Source of the DNA: Sphaeramia orbicularis
Taxonomy: Eukaryota > Chordata > Actinopteri > Kurtiformes > Apogonidae
Assembly: GCF_902148855.1 (NCBI RefSeq)
Contig: NC_043978.1
Location: 47,978,133-48,042,132, forward strand
DNA length: 64,000 nt
Reading direction: 5' to 3'
In this document: piece by piece, positions 32,161 through 44,319 of the stretch
How positions within the stretch are numbered: position 1 is the first letter of the stretch
Layout of the letters: every line of letters begins with the position of its first letter
The notes under the pieces: generated by a model
Seen by the model: only the letters and a program-made list of their open reading frames with translations
Told to the model about the DNA's origin: nothing
Database searches by the model: none
Position numbers and translations under genes: made by a program

Positions 32161-32705
32161 CTAAACCCAAAAAGACCCAGTGCTACTTTTATGTCAGTTC
32201 CCAAATTAATGTTCTCTATTCAACTTTTCTTAAGTGATTTATCATCATTTATTGTAAAATTACCCTCAGTATTTTGTATTTTTCACTGTAAATCATGTAT
32301 TTCTTTTGTTTAATTTCCTATGTTTATTTTAGATGTTCACGAAAACTCAGAACAATTCATAAGTAATTATAAGAAAACAGAGAAAACTGCAGAAAAAGTG
32401 ACTTTTTCTCAGCAAAGATGTCATGAATTTAACATAAACCAGTGTGTCCATCTACTGTCATTGATCCAACTCTATGGGTTTTATTAGTGAATCAATGTTG
32501 TAGAAGATGACAGTGTTTCCATGGTAACCACAGAGCCTCTGAACATCCAAATGGGTCATATCTGATGACCATGAAAAGATGACAAACTGTATTTTTCACC
32601 AATTATTTACATGTAATGACAGGATTAGTGGCTCATTATTATTAAACACTTTAGATCAGTAGATGGTTTTTATTATTGGTGGCTGTTTGGGTCTTCATGG
32701 GTTAA
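32161..32705 (-). mobile_element. Family C MITE, nearly whole
   Basis: CTAAACCCAAAAAGACCCAG (the first T of TTAA changed) to GGGTCTTCATGGG-TTAA at 32702-32705. The internal landmarks TCTGATGACCATGAAAAGATG and ATTGATCCAACTCTATGG are present. About 545 bp, inverted. Confidence 0.8.
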
Positions 32706-33900
32706 TCGAACAGCTGCAACCTTTTAAGATGTTTGTTAAAAGTGTTTATTTAGTAAACGACATTGAGGAGGAATAAATATTCAGCTGTGTAAACCTTAAA
32801 ACAGGGTTAATGAGTTCGAATACTCGTAAGTGTAACAGGGCATTAAATTATGTACAAATGTTTATGGCTGAGAAGTTTGTGATGTGTATGTGTATGTTTA
32901 TTTGTAATTTTTTTTTTGTTTGTTTTTTGCTTATAACACTTGTAATATTGCAGGTGCCTTTGTTAGTGAGGTACAGGTCTGCATGCTTGCTACGGTTGTG
33001 TGTATATTTACAAGTGTATGTGTGTATATAAAAATGTGTTAAATATATTGTTAAAAAAAAACAGTTTTTTTGGACACTGCTTTAATTAATGTTATAATGT
33101 TAACTTTAATTTTAGACCAAATCCACCATTGTATTACAGCTATTCTGTTATATAAAAAAGCTATTTTATATGTGCTTCAGTCTTAACAACCCCTCTTATA
33201 CCTCCTTATATTGCTTCACTCACTAATACAATTTCATGTCCTAAGGCGTGTGCTTCACATTATATTGTAGTTCAAATGTGCAGTTGATGACCGCTAGTAA
33301 TAGGATAAAACAAATGGTTTACCAGTGGGAAACGTGAAGACAGGATGACTTTTCTTTCTCTCTTTCCCAGTCCAGTAGTTGTTCAAAATCATTAAATGTA
33401 GCAGTAATTATCAACTACTCTGAGTCTGCACTGTAAAATGTACCATGCTGTTTCAAATAAAAAATAATACGAGTGAAAGGCCTACTTTACATTTTTACGT
33501 CAAATGAACACATTCTCCTAACATACATCATGTTGACTCAATCAAATATCCCTGGTGTGTAATTGTCTTTGTTTATTGGACACAGATTTGTTAGTTAATT
33601 AGTTGAACACTTCTTTTTAATTTTTTTTTTTTTTTTTTTTTTGGGAAGCAGGTGCAACTCAACATACACTTCAACCAAAAAGTTAAGGATGTTTTTTTAT
33701 ATTTGGGCTGTTTTTTCAGTTGGGATTCTTGCACAGCGCTTTTTACTTTTTGCGTGTGAATTGAATTGAAACATATTTTTTAATGACCAGACATAGTTTT
33801 ATTTACAAATGGTAAAAATGACCAAAAAATGACAAAAAAAAAAAGGAAATATCTTTAACTTTTTGTTTATAGTATATGTCTGTCACTGCAGACAAGAAAT
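32706..33900. other. No recognised gene; poly-T near 33615
   Basis: AT-rich DNA with a 22-T run at about 33619-33642. No element ends or RNA genes were identified. Confidence 0.4.
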
Positions 33901-34451
33901 TTAACACTTTCATGCACAAATTATGAGAACCTTAATCAAATTTTTTTCCTGAGTGTTTTTATTCTTCTTCAGGCATGAAAAAAAAAAAAAAATGCGATTG
34001 AAAATTTTCTTCTGAAAAATAAATTTAAAAAAATAAAATAAAATAAAAATAATTTACAAAATTTAAAAAATACATTAAAAAATAATAATAATGAAAAAAA
34101 AAAAACAAATTCTTATGAACCTGTTTTTCATGAAGTTGCAAAAATGTCCACTCAGCTGGACACCACATGTTTAATTTTGATGCACAGAAACATGTATTTA
34201 CTGATAAATTGTGTGAAAACTATGGGGAGGGCTTGTGATTCTAGGGGTTTATGCTCAGAAGAGAGCTACAAAATGTTACCAATTCATGTCAGAAAAGATA
34301 TGTAGTGTCTTAAAACTTTAATAAAGATATGTGTGAAGAAAAAAAAGAAAAAAAAAAAAAAACAATGAAAACAACAAAATCCATGAATATAGAAGAGAAA
34401 AGCTGTAGAATAGCTGTCCACTGTAGCGACCAGTATGCATGAAAGGGTTAA
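33901..34451 (-). mobile_element. Family B MITE, variant core
   Basis: TTAACACTTTCATGCAC at the left and GACCAGTATGCATGAAAGGG-TTAA at the right. The middle has low-complexity A/T insertions near 34010-34110 and 34335-34365. A segment GGGAGGGCTTGTGATTC to TCAGAAAAGATATGTAG replaces the usual core. The same replaced core appears in the B copy at 45931-47004. Confidence 0.75.
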
Positions 34452-34789
34452 ACATACACACACACTTGTGCCAAGACATTAACCAAGATATAACTCACAA
34501 AAATAAATGAATAATAATAATACATATCTGTACAAACACATGTACACACATATACACATATATAAGTGCATCATTACAATTGGTAGTCATACCTAAAATA
34601 AAAGATAAAAGAAAAATAGCACCTGCATTTTATAGCCTCTTAACCATAACCAACTCCATCCCACAGATCTTCCTCTAAATTTCATGACATGCTGGATATT
34701 TCAAATAAATACATAAAAATACAAAATAATAATAAAGACTTAAATCATCATATTGTTTTTGGTTCAGTTTGTTTGTTTCTTTGTTTAAC

Positions 34790-34975
34790 ACTTTAGTGGC
34801 AAAACTATTGATTAAATTCATATTAAATTAGGTTGACCCAGAATAGATGTCATTACACGTTGGGAAAAGTAGGTCAAAGTTCAAATTTTTTTTGAAAAAA
34901 AAAAAAAAAATCTCACAATTGACTTATAATGGGCAAAATACATACTAGGGGTGGGGTTTGTTGTGCCTGGCACCA
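34790..34975 (-). repeat. R1 repeat copy
   Basis: Reverse of the R1 copy at 13172: AGGTTGACCCAGAATAGATG, then GGGAAAAGTAGGTCAAAGTT, ending near GGGGTGGGGTTTGTTGTGCC. Confidence 0.6.
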
Positions 34976-35040
34976 CTTTTTTTTATTTCTTTCCAACTCA
35001 CTATCTCACCTAATCATCTAAAAGCTGACCAAGACATACA

Positions 35041-35180
35041 AGATTAACAACAAGAACAACAACAATAATAATAATAAGAAGAAGAAGAAGAAGAATCACA
35101 ATAAATAATAATAATATAAGAAGAAGAAGAAGAAGAAAAATAATTACATTAATAATAAGAAAAATTATAAGAAAAATAGT
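35041..35180. repeat. AAT/AAG trinucleotide-rich tract
   Basis: Interleaved AAC, AAT and AAG runs. The last forms two (AAG)5-type blocks. Simple sequence with no gene. Confidence 0.8.
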
Positions 35181-36161
35181 TATTATTATTCCAGTTCAGC
35201 TGCAGAAATTTCAGTTCAAAAATACATCCATAATTTCAAACAGTGGACGTTCAAACAGGTGAGGCACTTTCTTAAACAAAATAAACGTGTTTTAAAATGT
35301 ATGCCCATCTTAGAAACAAGGCTCAAAAACAGCGACGATAAGTGATGTATTCAGATGTTCTGTGACCAAAACGTGATGATGCAGGTTTTACTCCGCCCAC
35401 TCTCCTGAACTGTCACTCAAGTTAAATTGACAGAATTTATTAAGTTAGACAAGGATTTTTAAGTCAAGATATAAGACATTTTTAACTTTATTTTTGTGTT
35501 ATCACCAATCAAGTAATCAGTTGTTGTTGTAACACAGAATAATATGTTAGCACAACAGTTCTATTTTACAGTCTGGGAGAGTCTAAAGTAATATTAACTA
35601 TTTATATTATTATCACACTATTATAGTCCATAAGACATTGGTACACTCCATTGTGCTAAAAAAAAAAAAAGCCGCTGCGGTACATTTGTTAAACTATAAA
35701 TCTGACCACTGTAATTTTTTCCACTTCCATTCTCCCCAACAGATGTCAAACACAAACCTGATCTGTCCATGTTGGACTAAAGACAGGGCTGAAAGGCTAT
35801 TAAATATCATGCGGCCCAGGTCCATCAATTGGAATGAAAGTGCAGTACAAAAGAAGAATTGAATTCCACATTCTCAGATGAGCCGTGATGGTTTCATTAT
35901 TACAGAAAGCAGAGAAGCAATTACTTGAGATTCAGACTGAGCGGTGAATTCCTGGTTCTGTCTGCCTGAAGGATCTGATGAAACCAGCCCATCCCTCACT
36001 CCTCCTCTCTGAACTCTCCCACCACAGCATCAGTTTAATACAATGAACAGTTCTGTCCTGACATGACTTGGTCTGGTCTGCGATGGTCTGGGTATCATTC
36101 TCAATCTAAGGCTACGCCCAAATCTGATTTTCTGGCACGTATGTGACCTGTATCCGATTTG
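35181..36161. other. Single-copy-looking DNA
   Basis: No repeat termini. The stretch 35640-36060 has balanced composition, but no exon or RNA gene can be supported. Confidence 0.35.
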
Positions 36162-36617
36162 TTAACCCTTTCATGCATAGTTGTCACTCCAGCGGACAGC
36201 TATTCAAAGCTGTTCTATTGTATATTCATGGGTTTTATTGTTTTAGTTCCATATCAGCCAACACAGTGGACACTTACACACCACCCCAAACACTGCAATT
36301 CATGCCGTTACTGTAACTATGTTGTTCTAGATAAACCTAGTCTGCAGTGACATGTTATAGTGTAAATCAACAAACAAAACAGTTTTTTTTTTTTTTTTGC
36401 ATATTATTTCCAGGAAATGAATAATAACTACTATTAGAGTATGTTAAAACCTGGGAAAACATCTGATTAGCAGCATTAAAAATGTTTTTATTGGATAGTT
36501 TTCCATGTCACTTTCTGATATTAGGTTTTAAATACATGTTTCTTTGCTTAAAAAGTTAAATGCATGGGTTCCGGCTGAGGGGACATTTTTGTAACTCCTT
36601 AAAAAAAAAAAAAAAAT
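36162..36617 (+). mobile_element. Family B MITE, right end missing
   Basis: TTAACCCTTTCATGCATAG starts it. ATATCAGCCAACACAGTGG and AGCTGAGTGGACATTTTTG-type landmarks follow, with a T tract inside. It ends in an A run instead of the usual terminus. Confidence 0.75.
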
Positions 36618-38072
36618 CGTAGCCTAAGACCAAGTATGAACGTTTACTCCTCTTATTATTGTATCAGTATATTAGCCCTTAGGAGTCTGAGTGTATTTTG
36701 GCAGTTTTTGAATACTTTTCATTTTGCCTTTATATTTCTCATTAAAAAATTGTTTACCTTGACTTACTTTGTATCTTTTTTCTGCAAAACCTCATCTGAG
36801 TGACTTTACAGACATACCGTATTAACAAACTGAACCTAAAATCACACCAAAAAAAAAACAAAAACATGAAATCCAAGTAGGAAAATGTTAGACTCTTCAC
36901 TGTTTTTCACCAAAAACACAGTGAACAGACCATTTTTAAAACTTAAAATGAACATATAAATTGAAAACTTAAAAAAAAAAAACAACTACAAATTTAGCAC
37001 TATCCAGTATATAATTATTTACATGAAAATTAAGTCAATGCCTCAAGGTTTTTTTTTTTTTTCATGAACAGTGTATACAACTATTTATAGAAACAATCTG
37101 GTGTCACAAGATGCCACACATGTGGTTGATGTAGTGAACTTTTCCATCAGACGTTTTTATTTAAACTTTTTAATGCAAGCACTTCCCTTAGAAGCCTGTC
37201 TTTACCATCTTTTCCTGCGCACACTAAACGTGAACAACTAAAATCCTGTTTTTATTGTGTGCTTTTACTTGGCCTTTCAACACAGTTGTCTTCACAGTAT
37301 TACTTTGACGTCTGCACTTTCCACACAAGTTGAAATTAAAACTCAGCGAGGCTCCGTCTGCTGCTATGTCATCTTAAATCAGTTTGTGATTTGGATGCAA
37401 CGGTGCGTTCAGGGACTCCAATGGGATAAAATCAGTCAGCACAGGTTTTTCATCGTTCTCGCATCTTAAAAATGTATGAAAAAATGTTTGTATCTTTCAG
37501 CGAGAAAAAAAAAAAAAAAAAAAAATCAAACATCTATTCAGCATTCACACTTTCAATAACAAAAATATCATCAGCGAATGCCTTGTTCAGTGAAGTAGTC
37601 TGAATTTGGAAAAAGAACTTGCGGCAAGCAGGTTTTAAAAAGGCAGAACAACAGGAGTATTATGGAGCAGGAAATGGCTGCTGATCAGTTAATTGGATAT
37701 CACCTCCAAAAAAAATCACAGTAATGAGGAAATAACCTAATAACTAACAAACTGAATAACTGGGTAATAAAACGGATTACTGAGTAATTGGCCAATATAT
37801 CTGGAACTGAACAACAAATGAACTTGAGAAACAAAATGAGATGAAAAGGTGTGAATGACTGTCCTCATTACGTTCAAAACATATTTCTGGAGCAGCTCCA
37901 TGGAATTTTCTCTAATTTGGCAAAAACATTCACTGGGATTTGGACAAATGTCAAGGGAGCACACTGTAAAAAATGATTCACAGGATTAGTCAGTGTGAAG
38001 AGATTCAACAACAAGTTTGATACATTTACACATTTTGATCAGATGATTATGTAGTTTGTGAAGTTGATCAAA
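36618..38072. other. Possible TTAA-type remnant, otherwise unassigned
   Basis: TTAGCCCTTAGGAGTCTGAG at 36673 resembles the start of the family C/F group, but no matching right end was found. The rest is AT-rich, with homopolymer runs at about 37050 and 37507. Confidence 0.25.
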
Positions 38073-38410
38073 TTAACCCTTTCATGCATAGTGGTTACTC
38101 CAGTGGACAGTTATTCTCCAGCTGTTCTCTTGTATATTCATGGGTTTGGTTGTTTTAGTTCCATATCAGCCAACACAGTGGACGCTTATGCACCGTCCCA
38201 CACACCGACATTCATCCAGTACTAACTTTGCTGTTCTTGACAAACCTGATCTGCAGTGACATGTTGAGTGTAAATCAATGTGAGAAAACATCAGATTAGC
38301 TTTATTAAAAATGTTTTTATTTTATAGTTTCACACAGTATATCACTTTCTGATATTGCATTCTTTGCTTCAAAAATTAAACACAGGTGTCCAGCTGAGTG
38401 GACATTTTTA
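38073..38410 (+). mobile_element. Family B MITE, truncated
   Basis: TTAACCCTTTCATGCATAG to GCTGAGTGGACATTTTTATG. An internal stretch between about 38279 and 38280 is shorter than in the 31166 copy. The right terminus is lost in AT-rich DNA. Confidence 0.7.
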
Positions 38411-38595
38411 TGAATAATAAATTTTATTTTGGTTTACATCAGTCATTATACTCAGTACATCAGTTGTAATAAACATAAAAACAAAAAAGGAATAGGCTAG
38501 AAGCAAAGCTTATTTTTATCTTTTTTTTTTTTAACATTCTTAAAAAATGTACTTATAGGTACATAAATGGTCTGATCTCGTACCTCTATTTTTGA

Positions 38596-38743
38596 GAGTG
38601 CAGGGGCCAGATTGGAAGCATGTTTGACACCTGTGCTTTAGGTGATTATGTCTTATTTGATTGTGATGAGATATTTGGACTCGAAATGAGAAAAATACAC
38701 ACGGTGAGACTTCGATTTTTGCAGTGCGTGTTTGACACCTGTA
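38596..38743. mobile_element. Mosaic of hAT ends and an EnSpm MITE fragment
   Basis: A hAT right end (CATGTTTGACACCTGTG, to 38634) is joined to the right part of the CACTGCAAAAATC MITE (38636-38727, ending GATTTTTGCAGTG). That is joined to a second hAT end (GTTTGACACCTGTA). The following EnSpm element begins right there. Confidence 0.6.
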
Positions 38744-38995
38744 CACTGTAAGCCTGGATAAGTAGAGTTTACTGAAAAAAATTGAGGCAAGTGATTGCAC
38801 TTCAATGATTTGAGTAATGATCGACTAATCAGTTGGTTTAAGTACGTTCAACTTTAATGCTAAAAGTATTTAACTTAAACTATTAAGTAGAAAACACTGA
38901 AAAACAAGTTATTTGTACTTTAAATCTGTTGTAAAATAACCCCACTATCCAACCATTCAACTCAGCATTTAGCTTACACTGACTAATTTTCTTAG

Positions 38996-39660
38996 TAAGT
39001 AAGTAAGTAAGTACATTTTATTTATAGAGCACTTTTCACAGACAGAGTCACAAAGTGCTTTATCAATTCAAATCAGAATCAAATTAAGTTTACAGAGACC
39101 CAACAGAATCCTTCAGGAGCAAACACTTGTGATTGGTGACAGTGGTGAGGAAAAACTTCCCTTTAACGGGCAGAAACCTCGAGCAGACCCAGACTCCTGA
39201 AGGATGGCTGTCTGCCTTGACCAGTTGGGGTTAAAGAGAGAGAGAGAGAGTAAAGGAGGAGAAAGAGAGAGCGATAGAGATATAGAGAGACTGGGGGGGG
39301 GGGGATGACACATGGAGTACGTTATGATGAATACATAGAGTGTAATCAGTTTGTGGTGGTCCTGGGTCAGGTGGGAGACTAAAAAGCCTTTTTGAACAGG
39401 AGGGTTTTGAGGTGTTTCTTAAAGCTCTCTACAGAGTCCATGGACCGTAGGTGTAGAGGCAGGTCATTCCATAGACGTGGTGCCACAGCTTTAAAAGACC
39501 TGTCACCGCGTGTACTAAAACAGGTCCGTGGAACCATCAGCAGGTGCTGTCCTGAAGACCTCAAGCTACGAGTCGAGCTGTAGGGCTGGATCAGGGAAGC
39601 AATGTATGCAGGGGCCTGGCCATGTAGGGCCCGGAAAGTTAGCACAAGAATTTTGAAATG
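38996..39660 (-). mobile_element. L2-like LINE, 5'-truncated
   Basis: On the minus strand an open frame (39645-39379) encodes the C-terminal end of an L2/Maui-type ORF2. It contains FRALHGQAPAYIASLIQPY, RSSGQHLLMVPRT and LWNDLPLHLRSMDSVESFK, then stops. The 3' UTR holds the L2 signature GGTTTCTGCCCG, AAGGGAAGTTTTTCCTC and AGTGCTCTATAAATAAAATG. The (TTAC)n tail is at 38999-39013. A GA-rich/poly-C stretch at 39233-39303 lies inside the UTR. The upstream reverse transcriptase is absent. Confidence 0.85.
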
Positions 39661-40222
39661 AAGCCAAATTAATTTATCATTGATTCAACAACTTTTTTTA
39701 AGTTAATCAAACTCTCAATTCTTTTCCTGACCACAATTGTTAAAAATTATTTAAATTAATATATTGTACCAGAAATGGAAGTTAACTCAATGTCATTTGC
39801 CAGTACAGGACAAGTTTTTAATTTGATAAGACAATAAGATTTCATTGTACAATAACAGTCTTAGCTGAACAGTAAAGCCATTGTTCTTCCTCTGACTCTG
39901 ACTCATGGTACAGCTCTACAAAAATACAAAAACAAACACAAAAGGCCAATAAACACTGCCATATAGATGTTAAATCCAAATTAACACTAACACCTCAACC
40001 CTGCTGAACCCCTGCACAGAAAAATAACACATTTTCAACAACATGCCCAATACCCACAATGTAATGCAAAGATAAAAAGGTGTGGTCATGACTAAAACTT
40101 AGTGATTTAATTCCGTTCAACTTAAACCTTTTCGTACTTTCAACTATGTCTACAAATTAGTAGAATATACTTAACATTTTATAGTAACATCATAAAACTT
40201 ACATTATTTAAGTGCATTGTAA

Positions 40223-42094
40223 TTAACCCTTTCATGCATGAATTGTGAGAACCTTAGTCAAGATTTTTTTTTCTTCAGTGTTTTTTCCTCCTTAGGCATG
40301 AAAAGAAACAATGTGATCAAGTTTTTTTCTATGGAGTTACAAAAGTATCCATGCATTTAATTTTTGAAGAAAAGAAACATGTTTGAAACCCAATATCAGA
40401 AAACAATAAAATAAAAACATTTTTAATGCTGCTAATCTGATGTCTTCTCACATTTTAACATATTCTAATACTAGTAATTACTCACTTCATGGAGATAATA
40501 TGCAAAAAAAAACAAAACAAAACAAAAAAACCTTCTTGTCTAACAAAAACAATTGATTTACACTCAAACATGTCACTGCAGATCAGGTTTATCAAGAACA
40601 ACAAAGTTACAGTAATTGTATGAATGTCAGGGTATGAGATGGTGTGTAAGTGTCCACTGTGTTGGCTGATATGAAATTAAAACAAAAACCCATGAATATA
40701 CAAGAGAACAGCTGGAAAATAACTGTCCACTGCAGTGACTTGAATGAATGAATGAATGAATGTTTATTTCAGTTAAATACAAAATACAAAACACATATAA
40801 AAAAAAACAACAAAACAAAACACATAATTTAAAAAACAAACAAACAAAAATTAACACATTTTGTAACTGAAAAAGGAAGAAGCTGAAGCCGGAGGCTTAT
40901 TTCTGCTTCTCCTATTTACATCCTTAGTCCACACCTGAAGTTGCAGCAGATAAATACTTAAACACAAATTATACTACATTCAGTGTTATAAGTCATTTTG
41001 TAATCAGATTACTTTCATAGCCCTCATAATTTGACAAATTAAATTCTTTTTGAAACTCAACAGTGAGCTACACAATTTCACTTCATCCTTCAGTTCGTTC
41101 CATAGCTTGACACCAATAACTGAAACACTGTGATATTTAACGTTTGTTCTTACTTTACATTTTTCAAACACAAACATCCCTCTTAAATTATAATGTCCTT
41201 CTCTTAATTTAAAAATTTTCTGAATACAAAAAGGAAGGTTTTTACTTTAACGCGAAACATAAATTCCATTGTTTTTAAATATACAATATCGAAAAATTTT
41301 AGTAAACCAGATTCTACAAAAAGTGGATTACTTGATTGGAGATAACCAGCTTTGTTTATGACTCTAATAGCTTTTTTTTGGAGTTTAATTATCGGGTCTA
41401 AATTAGTTTTATACACATTGCCCCATATTTCCACACAGTATGACATATATGGCATTACAAGTGAACAATACAATATATGCAAACATTTTTGCTTAACAAG
41501 TCTCGAGTTTTATAAAGAATCGCAACAACCTTGGACATTTTGCGTTTGATATATTCTATTTGTGGTTTCCAACAGAGTTTATGGTCAATAATCACTCCCA
41601 AAAATTTTGTTTCATACACCCTTTCAATTTCAATTTCATTAATTTTCAGTTTTATATCATAATTTCCCCTAGCACCACCAAAAACCATAAATTTTTTTTA
41701 TCTTCATTAAGTGACAACTTATTTACGTCAAACCATTTTTTTTAACTTGACCAATTCCTTTTCCACGTTTCTAATATTTGTTTCATATTTGCTCCCGAAT
41801 AAAGCAAATTAGTATCATCTGCAAATATTGTAAATTTTAACTCACTAGATGCCAAAAATATCATTTAAATAAAGTATAAATAACTTGGGTCCCAGAACTG
41901 AACCTTGTGGGACCCACATGTTACTTTTCTAAGTTGTGAATTTGTATTTCCAATTGATACATACTGAGATCTATTATGTAAATAACTTTTAACCAGTTTT
42001 GTGCCACACCTCTTATACCATACATTTCACATTTCCGGAGTAATATTGAGTGATCAATTGTGTCAAATGCATGACTTATGCATGAAAGGGTTAA
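40223..42094 (-). mobile_element. Family B MITE carrying a LINE
   Basis: TTAA at 40223-40226 and 42091-42094. The termini CCCTTTCATGCATGAATTG and GCATGAAAGGG are typical of B. It inserted at a TTAA in the EnSpm element, as the other EnSpm copy shows uninterrupted TTAA there. A LINE at 40741-42073 splits it just before its right end. About 540 bp without the LINE. Confidence 0.85.
40741..42073 (-). mobile_element. 5'-truncated LINE with reverse transcriptase
   Basis: The minus strand encodes reverse transcriptase pieces: [11 protein letters not shown], then FADDTNLLYSG (the catalytic xADD box, about 41804-41826), then KFLGVIIDHKLCWKPQIEYI, then VMPYMSYCVEIWGNVYKTNL. Several stops and frame shifts separate them. 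An apparent target duplication TGACTT borders it. It ends in a CATT tetranucleotide tail at 40741-40761. By the KFLGV/IDxKLxW and YGxxxWG motifs it belongs with CR1/Rex1/jockey-like LINEs. The exact clade is uncertain. Confidence 0.8.
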
Positions 42095-42132
42095 AGCATT
42101 TTAGTAAATACAAATTCCGGGCTTACAGTGTA

Positions 42133-43399
42133 CACTCCTAGCTGTGTACTGCTGGGGTAACTTCCCTCCTTACATATTTAGAGATTAATTCAATATGCCA
42201 CTTTAATAAAGTCCTCACCCTCATGAGTCGGATGGTGTAAAACACTGTGATTTATTTGCCACTTCGCTTACCGCCAACATTTAATAGCTTGTGGGTTAAT
42301 TGTTAAGGCGTACCAAGGGTCCCTGGAAAAGGATCAATCATACCCAGCTGTAATAATGACTTTCTAATGGTTCATTGAGACTGCCTTCCTGCCCTGCAGA
42401 TTCCGCCTTTATTCACACATCATGGCCGACTGCAGGGGGATATTTTTATGTTCTCCAAATGAAGGGCATATCCATTTCTGCAGCTCAGAGCTGTTTAATA
42501 AATCAGAAAATTTTACATGTAGGGCCCCGGATTGTAGAATTCCTCAAGTTGGATACACTCGGAGGCAAGTGGGTAGAGAGTTTGACATGGGGGGGGCGGT
42601 GGGGGCATCTGCTGCATGGTTATGTGTGTTTTCCATGTATTATTAATGGTCGGGGGTTCTGGTTTGTTATTCATGGGAAGTGAACCTTGAGGAGTTGTGC
42701 AGAGAGCAAGTATAGAAGGGAAACTGGGAATGATAGTATAAAGCAGCCGAGAACATTTGTAAAATCAGCCATCCAAGGACAGCTTGTAACTTAATACTCT
42801 CAAGAGATTTGTAAAGGTTATTATGAGAGGATTGCGAAGTTTCTGATATATCATTTGGAGGGGACGCGGCGTTCCCTTCTGAGTTTTTATGTCGGGTATG
42901 ATTGTATTTTGTTGTGATTTGCCAGATACGGTCCAGATCTGCCATTGTGTTCAAAGCGATTATCCCCAAGTCTCTGTAAGAAATGGGATTTTTATTTATG
43001 ATCATATCAAGTTCATATTTAGCTTTATGAGCGTTATGTGATAGGTTTTGGCTACTAACGGCTCGGCTCAAGCTTTTCCATTATCGGGATATATTTTCTA
43101 GCCACTCTTGGGTCAGATTTGTATTAATTCGGAGTATTCTGAGGGTCACGGGGCGTTAGAGGCATACATACTGTGTAACATGTGTAAGTGCTGTGAATAA
43201 ATAAACGTTAACAGACAGACGTTGTTTTGTTTGATTGTTGAGTGTTCTTAAGAGGGAAAATAAGGGTGAATCACATTGTTTTTGCTTGTAAATGGATACT
43301 GTATGTCTGTTTGGAACGGGAGGACCCCAGGAAGAGTAGTTGATGTCCTGCATCAGCTAATGGGAATCCTCATAATAAATAAATAAAGAAATCATACAT
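42133..43399. other. Single-copy-looking DNA, strongest CNE candidate
   Basis: No transposon traces. The block 42360-42560 has complex, non-repetitive sequence with TTTAATAAATC and GATATTTTTATG words and a GC-balanced core. A 134-codon minus-strand frame (42667-43071) has no domain or codon pattern I can support. Confidence 0.4.
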
Positions 43400-43762
43400 C
43401 AGGGGTGTCAAACTCATTTTGTTTCAGGGGCCATATTAGCCCAATTTGATCTCAAGCGGGCCAGACCAGTAAAATAATGACTTAATAACTTATAAATAAT
43501 GACAAATCCAAGTTTTCATGTGTTTTAGTACAAAAAAACCCCCAATTAAATTCTGAAAATATTTACATTTTGCAAAAAAGATGTGAATAACCTGAAAAAA
43601 TTGAAATTTCATTTGAAAAATTAGTGCAATTTTAACATTATGCTGCGACTTATTATTTATACATGTACATTTACACAGTGTTCCATAAACATTTGGTAAC
43701 AGACAGAATATTGTTAATATTTGGAGTTTGGAACTAAATTTGAATAATTTCTACAATATTCC
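43400..43762 (+). mobile_element. hAT CAGGGGTGTCAAAC family, cut by a gap
   Basis: CAGGGGTGTCAAACTC starts the element. CAGGGGCCATATTAGCCC and GCGGGCCAGACCAG follow. It runs into the assembly gap, so the right end and target duplication are unseen. The possible left flank is TCATACAT. Confidence 0.75.
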
Positions 43763-43775
43763 NNNNNNNNNNNNN
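43763..43775. other. Assembly gap (13 N)
   Basis: A run of 13 N interrupts a hAT element. The sequence after it (CCCCCGTGTGTATG) does not continue the hAT. The true missing length is unknown. Confidence 1.
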
Positions 43776-43805
43776 CCCCCGTGTGTATGTGGTGTGTGAT
43801 CTATT

Positions 43806-44018
43806 TTCATAGATCTTGAAAATCTTATTTCAAGAAGTTTACCAATACCTTATCTAATTTTCACTTGTCCATTGGCAGATTTTGTCTAAAAAATCAGTTC
43901 TTATATCTCACTGAAAAGTTACTCTTAAGGTGATTTTGTCTTATTTTAAGTGTGATGAGATATTTGGACTAGAAATGAGAAAAATACACTTGGTGAGAGT
44001 TTGATTTTTTCCAGTGCA
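43806..44018. mobile_element. EnSpm MITE fragment (CACTGCAAAAATC family)
   Basis: CTTATTTCAAGAAG, then GTTCTTATATCTCACTGAAAAG and AGTGTGATGAGATATTTGG match 14279-14606. It ends GATTTTTTCCAGTG. The left end lies in or before the gap. Confidence 0.7.
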
Positions 44019-44319
44019 ACAGTTGTCGGTTGTTTACTTGATTCAAAACTAAGGATTGTACAACAGATTACACCCTGTATTCTCAAGTTTCTCAGACAAA
44101 AGCGACAGTAATCATTCCCCGAAGTTTCTACTGGACCACCACCACCGCACACCATGATGGAAACATGCTGAGGTTTGTTGACATTAGGGATCTGCTCGTC
44201 ACATAATTCCATCACATCCGTCTTATGTGTGATTGGTTTACTCGGCGCCTGTATGTCCCGCCTTCATATTTGGATTCAAGCCTGCAATTCAAGACAGATT
44301 TCTCATTAGAAAGATGGAT

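Larger units (their letters stand above)
38744..42130. mobile_element. EnSpm/CACTA-like element swollen by insertions
   Basis: The termini CACTGTAAGCCTGGA and TCCGGGCTTACAGTG face each other over 3.4 kb. They are flanked by TA (38742-38743 and 42131-42132). The sequence at 39780-40222 matches the short copy at 19927-20736 in reverse, including GGCCAATAAACACTGCC and GCCCAATACCCACAATG. Two insertions, an L2 fragment and a family B MITE, supply most of the length. Confidence 0.8.

Noticed and set aside
42667-43071. 134-codon minus-strand frame
   Set aside because: No recognisable domain, no repeat homologue, and splice or promoter support cannot be shown.
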